64,000 nt of DNA from Kribbella sp. CA-293567 (lineage in GTDB: Bacteria; Actinomycetota; Actinomycetes; Propionibacteriales; Kribbellaceae). Numbering within the stretch: position 1 is the first letter of the stretch; each line of letters opens with the position of its first letter. Where the stretch lies: contig NZ_CP114065.1 of NCBI RefSeq assembly GCF_027627575.1, positions 1 to 64,000 on the forward strand. The letters run 5' to 3'. This document shows, piece by piece, positions 51,470 to 59,230 of the stretch. A program made the translations under genes and the position numbers. Under the pieces are notes generated by a model that saw only the letters and a list, made by a program, of their open reading frames with translations, did no database searches and was not told where the DNA came from.

Positions 51470-52399
51470 TCATCGTCCCGGACTGCGCCGAGTTGAGAGC
51501 TGGTCAGCCAGCTCGTTCGCAGCCTGGACGGCGATGTCGATGGCTCGGGCCGCGAGTGGCGATGGGGTGCGGTCGGCGGGCCAGTGCAGGTACATCTCGC
51601 GGGCAGGCGATGGTTGCAGCGGGTGGATGCTGAGCCGCTCGTCGGCCGCGGCATCCGATCCGTGCAGCGCGAGCCACGGCAGTACGGCGGAGCCGATGCC
51701 CGCCCGCACCATCGACAGGATGGTTTCGTGGCCGGTGGTTCTGAAGACGATCCGCGGCCGGGCGCCGAAGCCCGCCAGGGATCGCTCCAGCCACTTCTGG
51801 TGATAGGTGGGCGGCCAGGCGACCATCGGGGCATCATCGAGCAGCTCGACTCCTACCGGACCGGCGGGGAAGGTTCCGGCACCGGCCACCAGCAGGTAGG
51901 GCTCGTCGAGCAGCTTGACATGCTCGACGTTGCCTTCGATCCGGCCGTCATGGAACAACAGGTCGAGATCTCCGAGCTCCGGATCCTCCGGCTGCACCTC
52001 CGACAGCCTGATGTCGCACCCGGGATGCTCGTCCAGCAACTGGCGTACGACGGCCGGCAGGATCAGGTTGGAGACACTCTGGAAGGTGCCGATGTCGATC
52101 CGGCCGCTGCCCGCGTGGAGGCGGTCGACGGCATCGGTCAACGCCTCCGACTTCGCCAGAAGATCTCGGCCGTGAGCCAGGACCACCTCGCCGAGGGGCG
52201 TGATCCGTACCGGCCTGGGTCCTCCCGGGCGATCGAAGACGGCGCCGCCGACGGCCTGCTCGAGCGCGGCGATCTGCTGGCTCACCGACGACTGGGTATA
52301 GCCGAGCCGTGCGGCCGCTCGCCCGAAGGTTCCCTCTTCGGCGATGGCGGCCAGGGCTCGCAGATGGCGCAGCTCGACGTCGCCCACGGGTCTCAGCAT
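51470..52399 (-). CDS. LysR-family regulator
   Basis: 309 aa. N-terminal winged helix ELRHLRALAAIAEEGTFGRA, ARLGYTQSSVSQQIAALEQA, then the LysR substrate domain (DIGTFQSVSNLILPAVVRQL, PGCDIRLSEVQPEDPELGDL, VRAGIGSAVLPWLAL). ATG 52399 kept; a GTG four codons on is possible. It is divergent from a phosphotransferase gene 96 nt away, a typical LysR target arrangement. Confidence 0.9.
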   Translation of the reverse strand: MLRPVGDVELRHLRALAAIAEEGTFGRAAARLGYTQSSVSQQIAALEQAVGGAVFDRPGGPRPVRITPLGEVVLAHGRDLLAKSEALTDAVDRLHAGSGRIDIGTFQSVSNLILPAVVRQLLDEHPGCDIRLSEVQPEDPELGDLDLLFHDGRIEGNVEHVKLLDEPYLLVAGAGTFPAGPVGVELLDDAPMVAWPPTYHQKWLERSLAGFGARPRIVFRTTGHETILSMVRAGIGSAVLPWLALHGSDAAADERLSIHPLQPSPAREMYLHWPADRTPSPLAARAIDIAVQAANELADQLSTRRSPGR

Positions 52400-52495
52400 A
52401 ATCAGCGGCGATCAACTCGATCGAGAGTCATCGCTTTTGGCGATCTCGTCCTGAAATCCAGTGCGTCGGTCGGCCGCGAGACCTAGGTTCGTGAG

Positions 52496-53422
52496 ATGAC
52501 CGATCTGTCGCAGTTGGGTACGCCGATCGGGCCGATGATTCGCGTGCGCGGCGGGTTCGCCAACCGGCTGTACCGGCTCGACACCGATCAGGGTTCCTTC
52601 GCGGTGAAGGAACTCAACCTCGTCGACCGCCGCCAGACCTACCTGGTCGAGGACGTGTTCAGGTTCGAGCGAGCGGCCTTCGCCGCCGGCATCCCGATGC
52701 CGGAACCGATCTCGGCCGACGAGCACACGCTCGTCCATCGGTGGGTGGAAGGCGAGACGGTGCCCGAAGCGCCGGTGCCGGCGGCGTACGCGTTCGAGGT
52801 CGGGGAGATCCTCGCGCGCATCCACGCCCTCGACGTCGAGTGGACCCACGGGCCGATCGAGGAACTCGCGCCGCGAGACTGGCCGGAGCTCGCCGAGCGG
52901 GCGGCGGCGACCGGGCAGCCGTGGGCCGACGAACTCGCCTCGCAGGTGGAGACGTTCCTCGCGATCGCTTGTTTTGTTGACACCTGCGAACGACCAGGCC
53001 CTGTCGTGCTGACCCATCGGGACATCCAGCCATGGAACCTGCTCGCCCAAGAAGGCCGGCCGGTGGTGCTCGACTGGGAACTCTCGGGGTTGCTCGACCT
53101 GGCCGGTGAACTCGGCTCGACCGCGCTGAGCCTCGCGAAAGGACCTGGCTTCGACGACATCGAGCCCGCCAGCTTCCGCTCGGTTCTCGACGGCTACGTC
53201 GCCGGCGGCGGGACGCTGCCACCATCGGGTCCGAGCTGGTTCGTGTTCCTGATCGGCGGCTGGCTGGGGTTCACGAGGTGGAACATCCTCCGCCGCCTTG
53301 CCGGTGTCGAGGCAACCACCGGCCCTGACCTCGCGCTGTCGCAGGAGTCGGCGCGCAACGGCGTACGCGGGCTGCCGGATCTGTTCGCCCGGCTAGCGGA
53401 ACTCGAGACGCTGCTCCCCTGA
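52496..53422 (+). CDS. Phosphotransferase (APH fold)
   Basis: 308 aa. N-lobe RLYRLDTDQGSFAVKELNLVD (Lys), catalytic VLTHRDIQPWNLL (here HRD rather than HGD), then VVLDWELSGLLDLAGELGS (metal Asp). Close in pattern to aminoglycoside/homoserine-kinase-type enzymes. Divergent from LysR at 52399; may be its target. Substrate unknown. Confidence 0.87.
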   Translation: MTDLSQLGTPIGPMIRVRGGFANRLYRLDTDQGSFAVKELNLVDRRQTYLVEDVFRFERAAFAAGIPMPEPISADEHTLVHRWVEGETVPEAPVPAAYAFEVGEILARIHALDVEWTHGPIEELAPRDWPELAERAAATGQPWADELASQVETFLAIACFVDTCERPGPVVLTHRDIQPWNLLAQEGRPVVLDWELSGLLDLAGELGSTALSLAKGPGFDDIEPASFRSVLDGYVAGGGTLPPSGPSWFVFLIGGWLGFTRWNILRRLAGVEATTGPDLALSQESARNGVRGLPDLFARLAELETLLP

Positions 53423-53563
53423 CACCGACCCTGCTGCTGCTTGCAGTGCATGCTGGCGGCGTACCCAGGCCTCCGCCTCTCCAGGCGTACGGATGGCAGT
53501 AATGCGCATACATGCGAGGATGACGACACGGTCGGCACACGTTGACCAGATCGGAGCCAGGTG

Positions 53564-54511
53564 ATGCAGCGACCGCATCAGGTGGTGGTCCTCGTGCTCG
53601 ACGGGGCGCTCCCGCTGGACGTCGGGATCCCGGCGGAGGTCTTTCATCCGGACTCGGGATTCCCGTACGAAGTGTCGGCCTGCGGGGTCACTGCGGGAAC
53701 GGTGCCGTCCCATGGCGGCTTCGGCTACGCGGTCCCGCGGGGCCTCGACGGACTGACCGACGCGGACACGATTGTCGTTCCTGGGTACGCTCCGGCGGGC
53801 CGGCCGATACCGGTGGAGGTGCGCGAAGCACTCCGGAGCGCCGCATCCCGTGGGACTCGCATCGCGTCGATCTGCTACGGCGCATTCGCCCTCGCGGATG
53901 CCGGCCTGCTCGACGGCCTGCGGGCGACGACGCACTGGGATGCGGCGGAGCAGCTCGCGGAGCGGCATCCGCAGATCACCGTCGAGCCGAACGTGCTCTT
54001 CGTCGACGAGGGGTCGATCCTCACCTCGGCGGGGGCCGCCGCCGGTCTCGACCTGTGCCTGCACATCGTCCGGTGCGACCTGGGCGTGAGCGCGGCGAAC
54101 GAGATCGCACGAGGACTCGTCACCGCGCCCTACCGGACCGGGGGCCAGGCCCAGTACCTGCCGAAGGCCAGCTCGGCAGCCCATGGCGAAACCCTCGCCG
54201 CGACGCGCGAATGGGCCATGTCGCGGCTCGGGCAGCCGCTCACGATCGCCGGACTCGCTGCGCACGCGCAGATGTCGCCCCGCACGTTCCTGCGCCGCTT
54301 CGCCGAAGAGACCGGCAGTACCCCGCTGCAGTGGATCCTCCGGGCACGGGTCGACACCGCCCGCGAACTCCTGGAGAGCACGCGGTTGTCGGTCGACCGC
54401 ATCGCGGAGCAGGTCGGCCTGGGAACCGGATCGAACCTCCGACTGCATTTCCGCCGGCTCCTGGACGTGTCCCCCTCGGAGTACCGCGCGACCTTCTCCG
54501 GTCGGAGCTGA
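53564..54511 (+). CDS. GlxA-type AraC regulator (DJ-1 + HTH)
   Basis: 315 aa from ATG 53564 (GGAG eight bases upstream). N-terminal DJ-1/PfpI domain (VVVLVLDGALPLDVGIPAEV, IASICYGAFALADAGLLDG with Cys, TTHWDAAEQLAERHP) and C-terminal AraC HTH (LTIAGLAAHAQMSPRTFLRR, VDRIAEQVGLGTGSNLRLHF). GlxA-type regulators control nitrogen or detoxification genes; the oxidoreductase convergent at 54549 may or may not be a target. Confidence 0.92.
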   Translation: MQRPHQVVVLVLDGALPLDVGIPAEVFHPDSGFPYEVSACGVTAGTVPSHGGFGYAVPRGLDGLTDADTIVVPGYAPAGRPIPVEVREALRSAASRGTRIASICYGAFALADAGLLDGLRATTHWDAAEQLAERHPQITVEPNVLFVDEGSILTSAGAAAGLDLCLHIVRCDLGVSAANEIARGLVTAPYRTGGQAQYLPKASSAAHGETLAATREWAMSRLGQPLTIAGLAAHAQMSPRTFLRRFAEETGSTPLQWILRARVDTARELLESTRLSVDRIAEQVGLGTGSNLRLHFRRLLDVSPSEYRATFSGRS

Positions 54512-54548
54512 CCACCGCGATCATCGCCCGAGTGCCTGGAGCGTTCCG

Positions 54549-55556
54549 CTACGAGATGCGCTCGGGAAGCGCGACGGTTTCGCCCGTCACATCGATCGCG
54601 ACCTTGCCGCGGAGACCGTACGACCGCCGGTTCTCCAGCAGCTCGTGAGCCTCGCCCACCTGGGCGAGCGGAAGAGTCGCGCCGATGACCGGCTTCACGA
54701 GACCGCGCTCGACCAGCGTGGTCAGTGCGTCCAGCTTTCCTCGGTTCTGGCGGGTGAAGACGAAGTGATAGGCGGCGTTCTTGCCCCAGGCCTCGATCAG
54801 GTTCTGCGGCTGCGCGATGTCGACGATGCTGACGACGCGTCCGAAGTCGGCGAGCGTCAGCGGACTTCGTGTCAGCGCGTCCCCACCGATCGTGTCGAAG
54901 ACGACGTCGACGCCTTTGCCTCGCGTCAGCTCGGCCACGGCATCGACGTAGTCCGTCGAGGTGAAGTCGATCGCCGCATCGGCTCCGAGAGAGCGTACGA
55001 ACTCGTGGTCGCCGGCTCGCGCGGTGGTGATCACTCGCGCGCCGATCGCCTTCGCGACCTGGATCGCGATCGTGCCGACACCGCCCGAGCCTCCATGGAT
55101 GAGGATCGTCTCCCCCACGGTGAGCTGAGCTCGCGTCACCAGCGCCTCCCAGACCGTTCCCCCGACGAGAGTCAGGCTCGCCGCCTCCAGGTGACCGAGG
55201 TTCTCCGGCTTCCGGCCGACGAGGTCGACGTCGGCAACGTGCTGCTCGGCGTACGAGCCGGGGCCGCCGAAGATCTGGGGCGTGTAGTACACCGCGTCAC
55301 CGGCGCGGAACTCGGTCACGTGGGACCCGACTTCCTCGATCACGCCGGAGATGTCGTGCCCGATGATCGCCGGGAGCGGCACGTGATCCGGATAATCGCC
55401 GCGACGGATCTGGTAGTCGAGCGGGTTGACGGCGGTCGCGTGGACGCGCACCCGCACCTGGCGAGGTTCGACTCGCGGTACGGGAACGTCGCGCAACTCG
55501 AAAGCATCGGCTCCTCCGAACCGGGCGAGCACAACGGCCTTCATCAGATCAGTCAT
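54549..55556 (-). CDS. NADP-dependent quinone-oxidoreductase-like enzyme
   Basis: 335 aa from [15 protein letters not shown] with AGGAA upstream. MDR fold without structural zinc: [32 protein letters not shown], Rossmann [33 protein letters not shown]. Reduces quinones or enals with NADPH. Ends 38 nt from the GlxA stop (convergent). Confidence 0.92.
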   Translation of the reverse strand: MTDLMKAVVLARFGGADAFELRDVPVPRVEPRQVRVRVHATAVNPLDYQIRRGDYPDHVPLPAIIGHDISGVIEEVGSHVTEFRAGDAVYYTPQIFGGPGSYAEQHVADVDLVGRKPENLGHLEAASLTLVGGTVWEALVTRAQLTVGETILIHGGSGGVGTIAIQVAKAIGARVITTARAGDHEFVRSLGADAAIDFTSTDYVDAVAELTRGKGVDVVFDTIGGDALTRSPLTLADFGRVVSIVDIAQPQNLIEAWGKNAAYHFVFTRQNRGKLDALTTLVERGLVKPVIGATLPLAQVGEAHELLENRRSYGLRGKVAIDVTGETVALPERIS

Positions 55557-55801
55557 ATCGGCGTTCCTCATCGTGGTTCTGGGTGCGCGACCGCCGGGAC
55601 GGGCGGTTCTCACTCAGTGTCGCGTGCACGATTCACGCCCTCCAGTGGCGGCAATGCCAATATCCGCGAGGATAGTGACAAGGCTGTCGCGCGGTGCTCG
55701 GTGCTCGTTCGCGGCGGCCTCAGCGCGGCGTCGTACGGATCCAGCGGTACGGGCGCAGTACGGGCAGTGACTCGGCGATCGCGGTTCGTAACGTCTGAGG
55801 C

Positions 55802-56284
55802 ATGAATACTTCCCGGAAGTCCTTGATCGCCGTTCTCGGCGCCGTAGCTACCGTGCTGGTACTGGCTTCGCCGGCCAATGCCGCGCCCATCGAGACGAAG
55901 CCCACCCAGACGGAGATGGTGCAGCTCGCCGAGCAGACCGGACAGGTGTGGGACGCGCAGAAGCAGGAGCTCGTAGCCGCTTGGGACTGCGCCAGTGGCA
56001 ACATCTGTTTCTACTCCGCCGAAAACGGACTCGGCGCCGTGTGCCGTTGGTCCGGCAACGACAACAACTGGCTGGCCGCCCCGGGGGTCTGTTCCTGGGC
56101 CGATGACGTCAGGCCGAGATCGGTGCGCAACAACGGGACCAACAGCAGCTTGACAGGTGTTCGCTACTACTCACGGGTCGGCTACGTCAACACCGCCGGC
56201 TGCACTCCGCGCGGCGGCCGAGGGAACTTCGTCACCCCGGAGCTGCTCCGGTCCCACCAGTGGGTCACCGGCGCGTGCGGCTGA
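55802..56284 (+). CDS. Secreted peptidase-inhibitor I36-like protein
   Basis: 160 aa. Signal peptide (KSLIAVLGAVATVLVLASPANA). The mature part has CASGNICFYSAENGLGAVCRW, then a Trp/Asn-rich segment and NNGTNSSLTGVRYYSRVGY, matching the beta/gamma-crystallin-like I36 group of Streptomyces secreted proteins and protease inhibitors, with six Cys for disulphides. It ends just before the tRNA-Ser integration zone. Confidence 0.8.
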   Translation: MNTSRKSLIAVLGAVATVLVLASPANAAPIETKPTQTEMVQLAEQTGQVWDAQKQELVAAWDCASGNICFYSAENGLGAVCRWSGNDNNWLAAPGVCSWADDVRPRSVRNNGTNSSLTGVRYYSRVGYVNTAGCTPRGGRGNFVTPELLRSHQWVTGACG

Positions 56285-56381
56285 GCACCCGATAACCGGC
56301 GGCCGGTCCACCGACCGGCCGCCCGAACCTCTTCCGGCGGAGGATGCTCCTCTCCTCTGCTGGCCGTCCGCACTGACACGG

Positions 56382-56424
56382 GAAAGGCCTCTCGCTTGCG
56401 TTCCCGCAGGTGAGAGGCCTTTTG
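56382..56424. terminator. Hairpin, probably the original tRNA-Ser(TGA) terminator
   Basis: AAAGGCCTCTC pairs with GAGAGGCCTTTT around a ~20-nt loop; A/T runs on both sides let it work in either direction. It sits 9 nt from the first tRNA-Ser 3' fragment, at the distance expected of that tRNA's own terminator; it can also serve the I36-like gene on the plus strand. Confidence 0.75.
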
Positions 56425-56432
56425 GTGTCGTT

Positions 56433-56470
56433 GAGCGGAGGGTGTGGGATTCGAAGCCACGATGACGGTC
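56433..56470 (-). repeat. tRNA-Ser 3' fragment (attachment-site remnant 1)
   Basis: 38 nt identical to 62602-62639 of the intact tRNA-Ser(TGA) locus except one base in the T-stem (AAGCC for AACCC). It covers the 3' flank, acceptor 3' strand, T-arm and part of the variable arm, then diverges. Only the 3' half is present, so it is not a working tRNA. Confidence 0.9.
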
Positions 56471-56526
56471 TGGTCGCCTGAACCGGTCCGGTCAGCTGAA
56501 GGAGGGCGACGGCACCGTCGCCCGTG

Positions 56527-56913
56527 TCAGCTGCCCTTGATGATCTTGGAGTTGCAGCTGTACGGCGTGCCCTTGGGGCCGCTGACCGAGCAGGCGGTCA
56601 GGATGATCGAGGTGTTCTCCGGGGTCACGTCCTTGGCCCTGGTGACGCACTTGCCCGCGCCGCCGACGTAGATCCGGGGGTGGTCCTTGAACTTCCCGTT
56701 CGTCTGGCGAACCGAGATCCAGCCGAGGACGCCGTCGCCGTTCTTCTTGGTGTCACAGACCTTGACCTTGTCGCCGGAGTCGATGTACTGAGTGAAACCG
56801 GCCTTGTTCTGAGCGTCGACGACCCCGTTGGCTGCGTGGGCGGTGGTCGCGGCACCGAACAGCATGACCACGGTAGTAGCGGCGATCGCGGTGCTGGCGG
56901 CAACAAGTCTCAT
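56527..56913 (-). CDS. Small secreted protein with KVCDT motif
   Basis: 128 aa from MRLVAASTAIAATTVVMLFG; GAAGGAG lies five to six bases before the ATG. Signal peptide cut near AHAANG; mature part ~95 residues with DKVKVCDTKKNGDGVLGWIS, GGAGKCVTRAKD, LTACSVSG and a late PYSCNS: four Cys, beta-rich. The region upstream (to 57213) contains no better gene. It lies between tRNA-Ser fragments 1 and 2 and shares its motif with the gene at 57401. Confidence 0.75.
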   Translation of the reverse strand: MRLVAASTAIAATTVVMLFGAATTAHAANGVVDAQNKAGFTQYIDSGDKVKVCDTKKNGDGVLGWISVRQTNGKFKDHPRIYVGGAGKCVTRAKDVTPENTSIILTACSVSGPKGTPYSCNSKIIKGS

Positions 56914-57212
56914 GGCGCTCCTTCGAACTGGGTCGGACAATGTTGTCCTCACCGCGAACACCATGCCACGCCCCAGGATCAACCACGTCGCCCCCACGGC
57001 TACCGCAGCCGCTATGAGCGACACGGCCACCGTGAGCACGCGCTCCGCCATCAGATCCACCGCCGTCAGGAACATCCCACTCTCTGCATCCCAGACGCCG
57101 CCATTGCACGGATTTTGCACGACTGGCCGAAACCGGCGGCTCTTAGCCGGGCGGGGCCGGGACTCAGCCGGACTGCTGTTTCCGCAGGTCAGAGGCTGTT
57201 TCCGGATCTGAT

Positions 57213-57270
57213 GAGCGGAGGGTGTGGTATTCGAACCCACGATGACGGTCACCCGCCATACCGGTTTTCA
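57213..57270 (-). repeat. tRNA-Ser 3' fragment (attachment-site remnant 2)
   Basis: 58 nt matching 62602-62659 with one mismatch. It runs from just past the tRNA 3' end up to exactly the anticodon (TGA), then diverges. A copy ending at the anticodon loop is typical of tyrosine-integrase crossover in a tRNA gene. Confidence 0.93.
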
Positions 57271-57400
57271 GCTAGGTCGCATCGGTCGAGCTGCTTGAGA
57301 TGCCTCACCATGACGTCGGCGGACAGCATCTCGGCTACGTCCCGCCGTACGTCTGGCGTGACCACGCCGGGGTCGATCCGCGCTGACCGGCAGCCCGCGC

Positions 57401-57805
57401 TTATTCCCAGATCCGTATGTTCTTGAAGATCTGGGTGCTCCCGTTGTAGCTGAGCTGCAGGTAATAGGCGTATCCGCTACGGATGTTGTACCTCTTGGAA
57501 TTGCAGCCGGCATCGTCATCGTCGGTGATCGTCAAGAGGAGGACGTTCTTGGGCGATCCGGACCTCCAAAGCGTGCCTGTTACCGACCGACCCTCCCGCT
57601 GCGTATCGCAGACCTTGAACGTATCCGTCTCCGCGTCGTAGTGGGTCATGGCCCCGAGCTGCCGGCCGTCCCGATCGTCCAGGAGCAGGTAGGCATTGGC
57701 CGCCTGGGCCGGCCCCGCCGAACCGATGAAGCTAACCGTCAAAGCGGCGCAAACCGCCAGCGCGCGCTTAGTGGATTTGGAGAACAACAGACTTCCCTTT
57801 CTCAT
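57401..57805 (-). CDS. Small secreted protein with KVCDT motif
   Basis: 134 aa. Signal peptide (STKRALAVCAALTVSFIGSAG, cut near AQAAN) and a ~95-residue mature domain: LLLDDRDGRQLGAMTHYDAE, DTFKVCDTQREGRSVTGTL, DDDDAGCNSKRYNIRSGYAY, YNGSTQIFKNIRIWE. Two Cys in the mature part. ATG 57805 has no clear ribosome site; a TTG six codons in follows AAAGGGAAG. Similar in layout to the protein at 56527. Confidence 0.75.
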   Translation of the reverse strand: MRKGSLLFSKSTKRALAVCAALTVSFIGSAGPAQAANAYLLLDDRDGRQLGAMTHYDAETDTFKVCDTQREGRSVTGTLWRSGSPKNVLLLTITDDDDAGCNSKRYNIRSGYAYYLQLSYNGSTQIFKNIRIWE

Positions 57806-57853
57806 GAACTGAATGTGTAACAGGCCCGGACGACGCCAGGCCGGGCTCGGTGA

Positions 57854-58459
57854 TTATCTGCACGTCCGCGAGTTGTACGAAACCGTGCGGTACACCCCAC
57901 CGTCTTGGTCCCAGAACTGATGAACGCCCGCGGTATTGCGGCGAAGCGACTTGCCGGAGGACGATCCGTTGTAATGCCCGGTGCGGTAGCCGGAGGTGTC
58001 GGTGCCGAGGTCCTGCAGGTTGTTGCCGGCTCTGGCCCAGCTGAGACGTCCGACCGAGCCATCCGGGGTCAGTCCGCGATCCCGCTGCCAGCGCACGGTG
58101 GCGGCATGGGTTCGGTCGCCGAAGATGCCGTCGGTCTCCCGCAGATCCAAGTAGCCGTCGGCCTCGAGTACGTGCTGCCAGAGGCACGTGACGTTGGAGA
58201 CGCGGTGGGTGCTGACGTTGACGACGCCTTCGTCGTCCCAGTCGTCGACGAGGCCTCCGGAGCCCCGGAAGTACGCCTGACCGGTATAGGAGCCGTCCGC
58301 AGCCGCCTGGCCGGCCCCGATGGCCACCCCTGCGACCGATGCAACGGTCAACGTGATCGCGGCGGCCGCGCGCCGAATGCCGATCCTGCGCCTGACCGGC
58401 ACGCGTTGTGCCGTGTCGTCGAGCTTCTGTTCGTCTGTGTCCGTGCTCCGGATCGCCAT
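57854..58459 (-). CDS. Secreted peptidoglycan-binding-like protein
   Basis: 201 aa from MAIRSTDTDEQ (58459). Twin-basic N-region and hydrophobic stretch (RRRIGIRRAAAAITLTVASVAGVAIG) form a signal. The middle is a PG_binding_1-type domain (CLWQHVLEADGYLDLRETDG, IFGDRTHAATVRWQRDRGLT, PDGSVGRLSWARAGNNL). No catalytic domain follows. Possibly a cell-wall-targeted effector or spore/hyphal protein. Confidence 0.75.
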   Translation of the reverse strand: MAIRSTDTDEQKLDDTAQRVPVRRRIGIRRAAAAITLTVASVAGVAIGAGQAAADGSYTGQAYFRGSGGLVDDWDDEGVVNVSTHRVSNVTCLWQHVLEADGYLDLRETDGIFGDRTHAATVRWQRDRGLTPDGSVGRLSWARAGNNLQDLGTDTSGYRTGHYNGSSSGKSLRRNTAGVHQFWDQDGGVYRTVSYNSRTCR

Positions 58460-58523
58460 GGCCCGAAACCTACGACCGGACGCTGTCATTCTGCTGCCCG
58501 TACCTCACCCGTACCGGCGGCAG

Positions 58524-59030
58524 TCATCGATAGGGTGTTCGGATGAGTCTTGCGGGTTCCCCGCCTCTTGTGCAGGCAGAGGCGGGGAAGGTCGTCGCGA
58601 TACGCGCCAGGTTCGTCTGATGACGGTTCTCGAAAGCCAAAGCGCGCAAGCGACCTAAGACAGAGCCCCCTGCCCGCTCAACGATGCGTCCCGCAACAGC
58701 GATATCAGGACCAGATAGATCCTTTGACAACCTGTTTAACCAATCCGACTCAGGCACGGTGTCATCGTCTAGAAAGCCGACGAACTCACCGGCGGCTTGC
58801 TCCACAGCCCGATTCCGAGCAACACTCACACCTTGCGAAATCCCGAGCTGCACCAGTAGCAACCGATTGCACTGAGAATGCAGAACTGCACCGCCGAAGT
58901 CAGGTTCAGAGCTACCATCAATAGAGACGATGACCTCGAACGGCGGCGGTCCATCCTGACGCGCCAGCGCATCGAGGACCCCGCGCACCGAGTACCGGCC
59001 GACGGTAGGTACCACCACTGAAACCGTCAT
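58524..59030 (-). pseudogene. Truncated family-2 glycosyltransferase
   Basis: 168 aa from MTVSVVVPTVGRYSV; AAGGAGCG upstream. GT2 start is good: VSVVVPTVGRYSVRGVLDAL, FEVIVSIDGSSEPDF, ISQGVSVARNRAVEQAAGEF, VGFLDDDTVPESDWL with the metal-binding DDD. It then ends after ~36 unrelated residues, well short of the usual 270-330. The reading passes through a perfect 12-bp hairpin (58557-58589), consistent with a fusion at a break point. Confidence 0.65.
58557..58589. terminator. 12-bp perfect hairpin inside the glycosyltransferase 3' end
   Basis: TTCCCCGCCTCT (58557-58568) pairs with AGAGGCGGGGAA (58578-58589) around 9 nt. Probably a terminator from the original neighbour or a palindromic insertion joined to the gene when it was cut. 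Confidence 0.65.
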
Positions 59031-59161
59031 ATCGCTCCTTCGACCGTAACTCAACCCAGCTCAGCTAGCCCTCTAGCTTACGGGCAACTTAGAGGACCCC
59101 GAACATGCCCATCTGGGGCCTCCCCGCGCCACTGGTCCTACTGCAACTTCAGCTGGCACTC

Positions 59162-59186
59162 GACATGTAGCGGTGCGGTACATGTC
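59162..59186. promoter_or_regulatory. Palindrome upstream of the TPR gene
   Basis: GACATGTA (59162-59169) and TACATGTC (59179-59186) form a perfect dyad around a 9-nt centre, 44 nt before the GTG start. Candidate operator in the intergenic gap to the divergent glycosyltransferase. Confidence 0.5.
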
Positions 59187-59230
59187 CGTATACGCTCTTG
59201 CCCCCAGATTAGAAGACAAGGCGGCGGTAC

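Noticed and set aside
54183..55805. 540-codon plus-strand frame
   Set aside because: Runs over the GlxA C-terminus and antisense to the oxidoreductase; no domain pattern.
56433..57270. Additional tRNA-Ser genes
   Set aside because: Only 3' halves are present; the anticodon stem 5' side, D-arm and acceptor 5' strand are missing.
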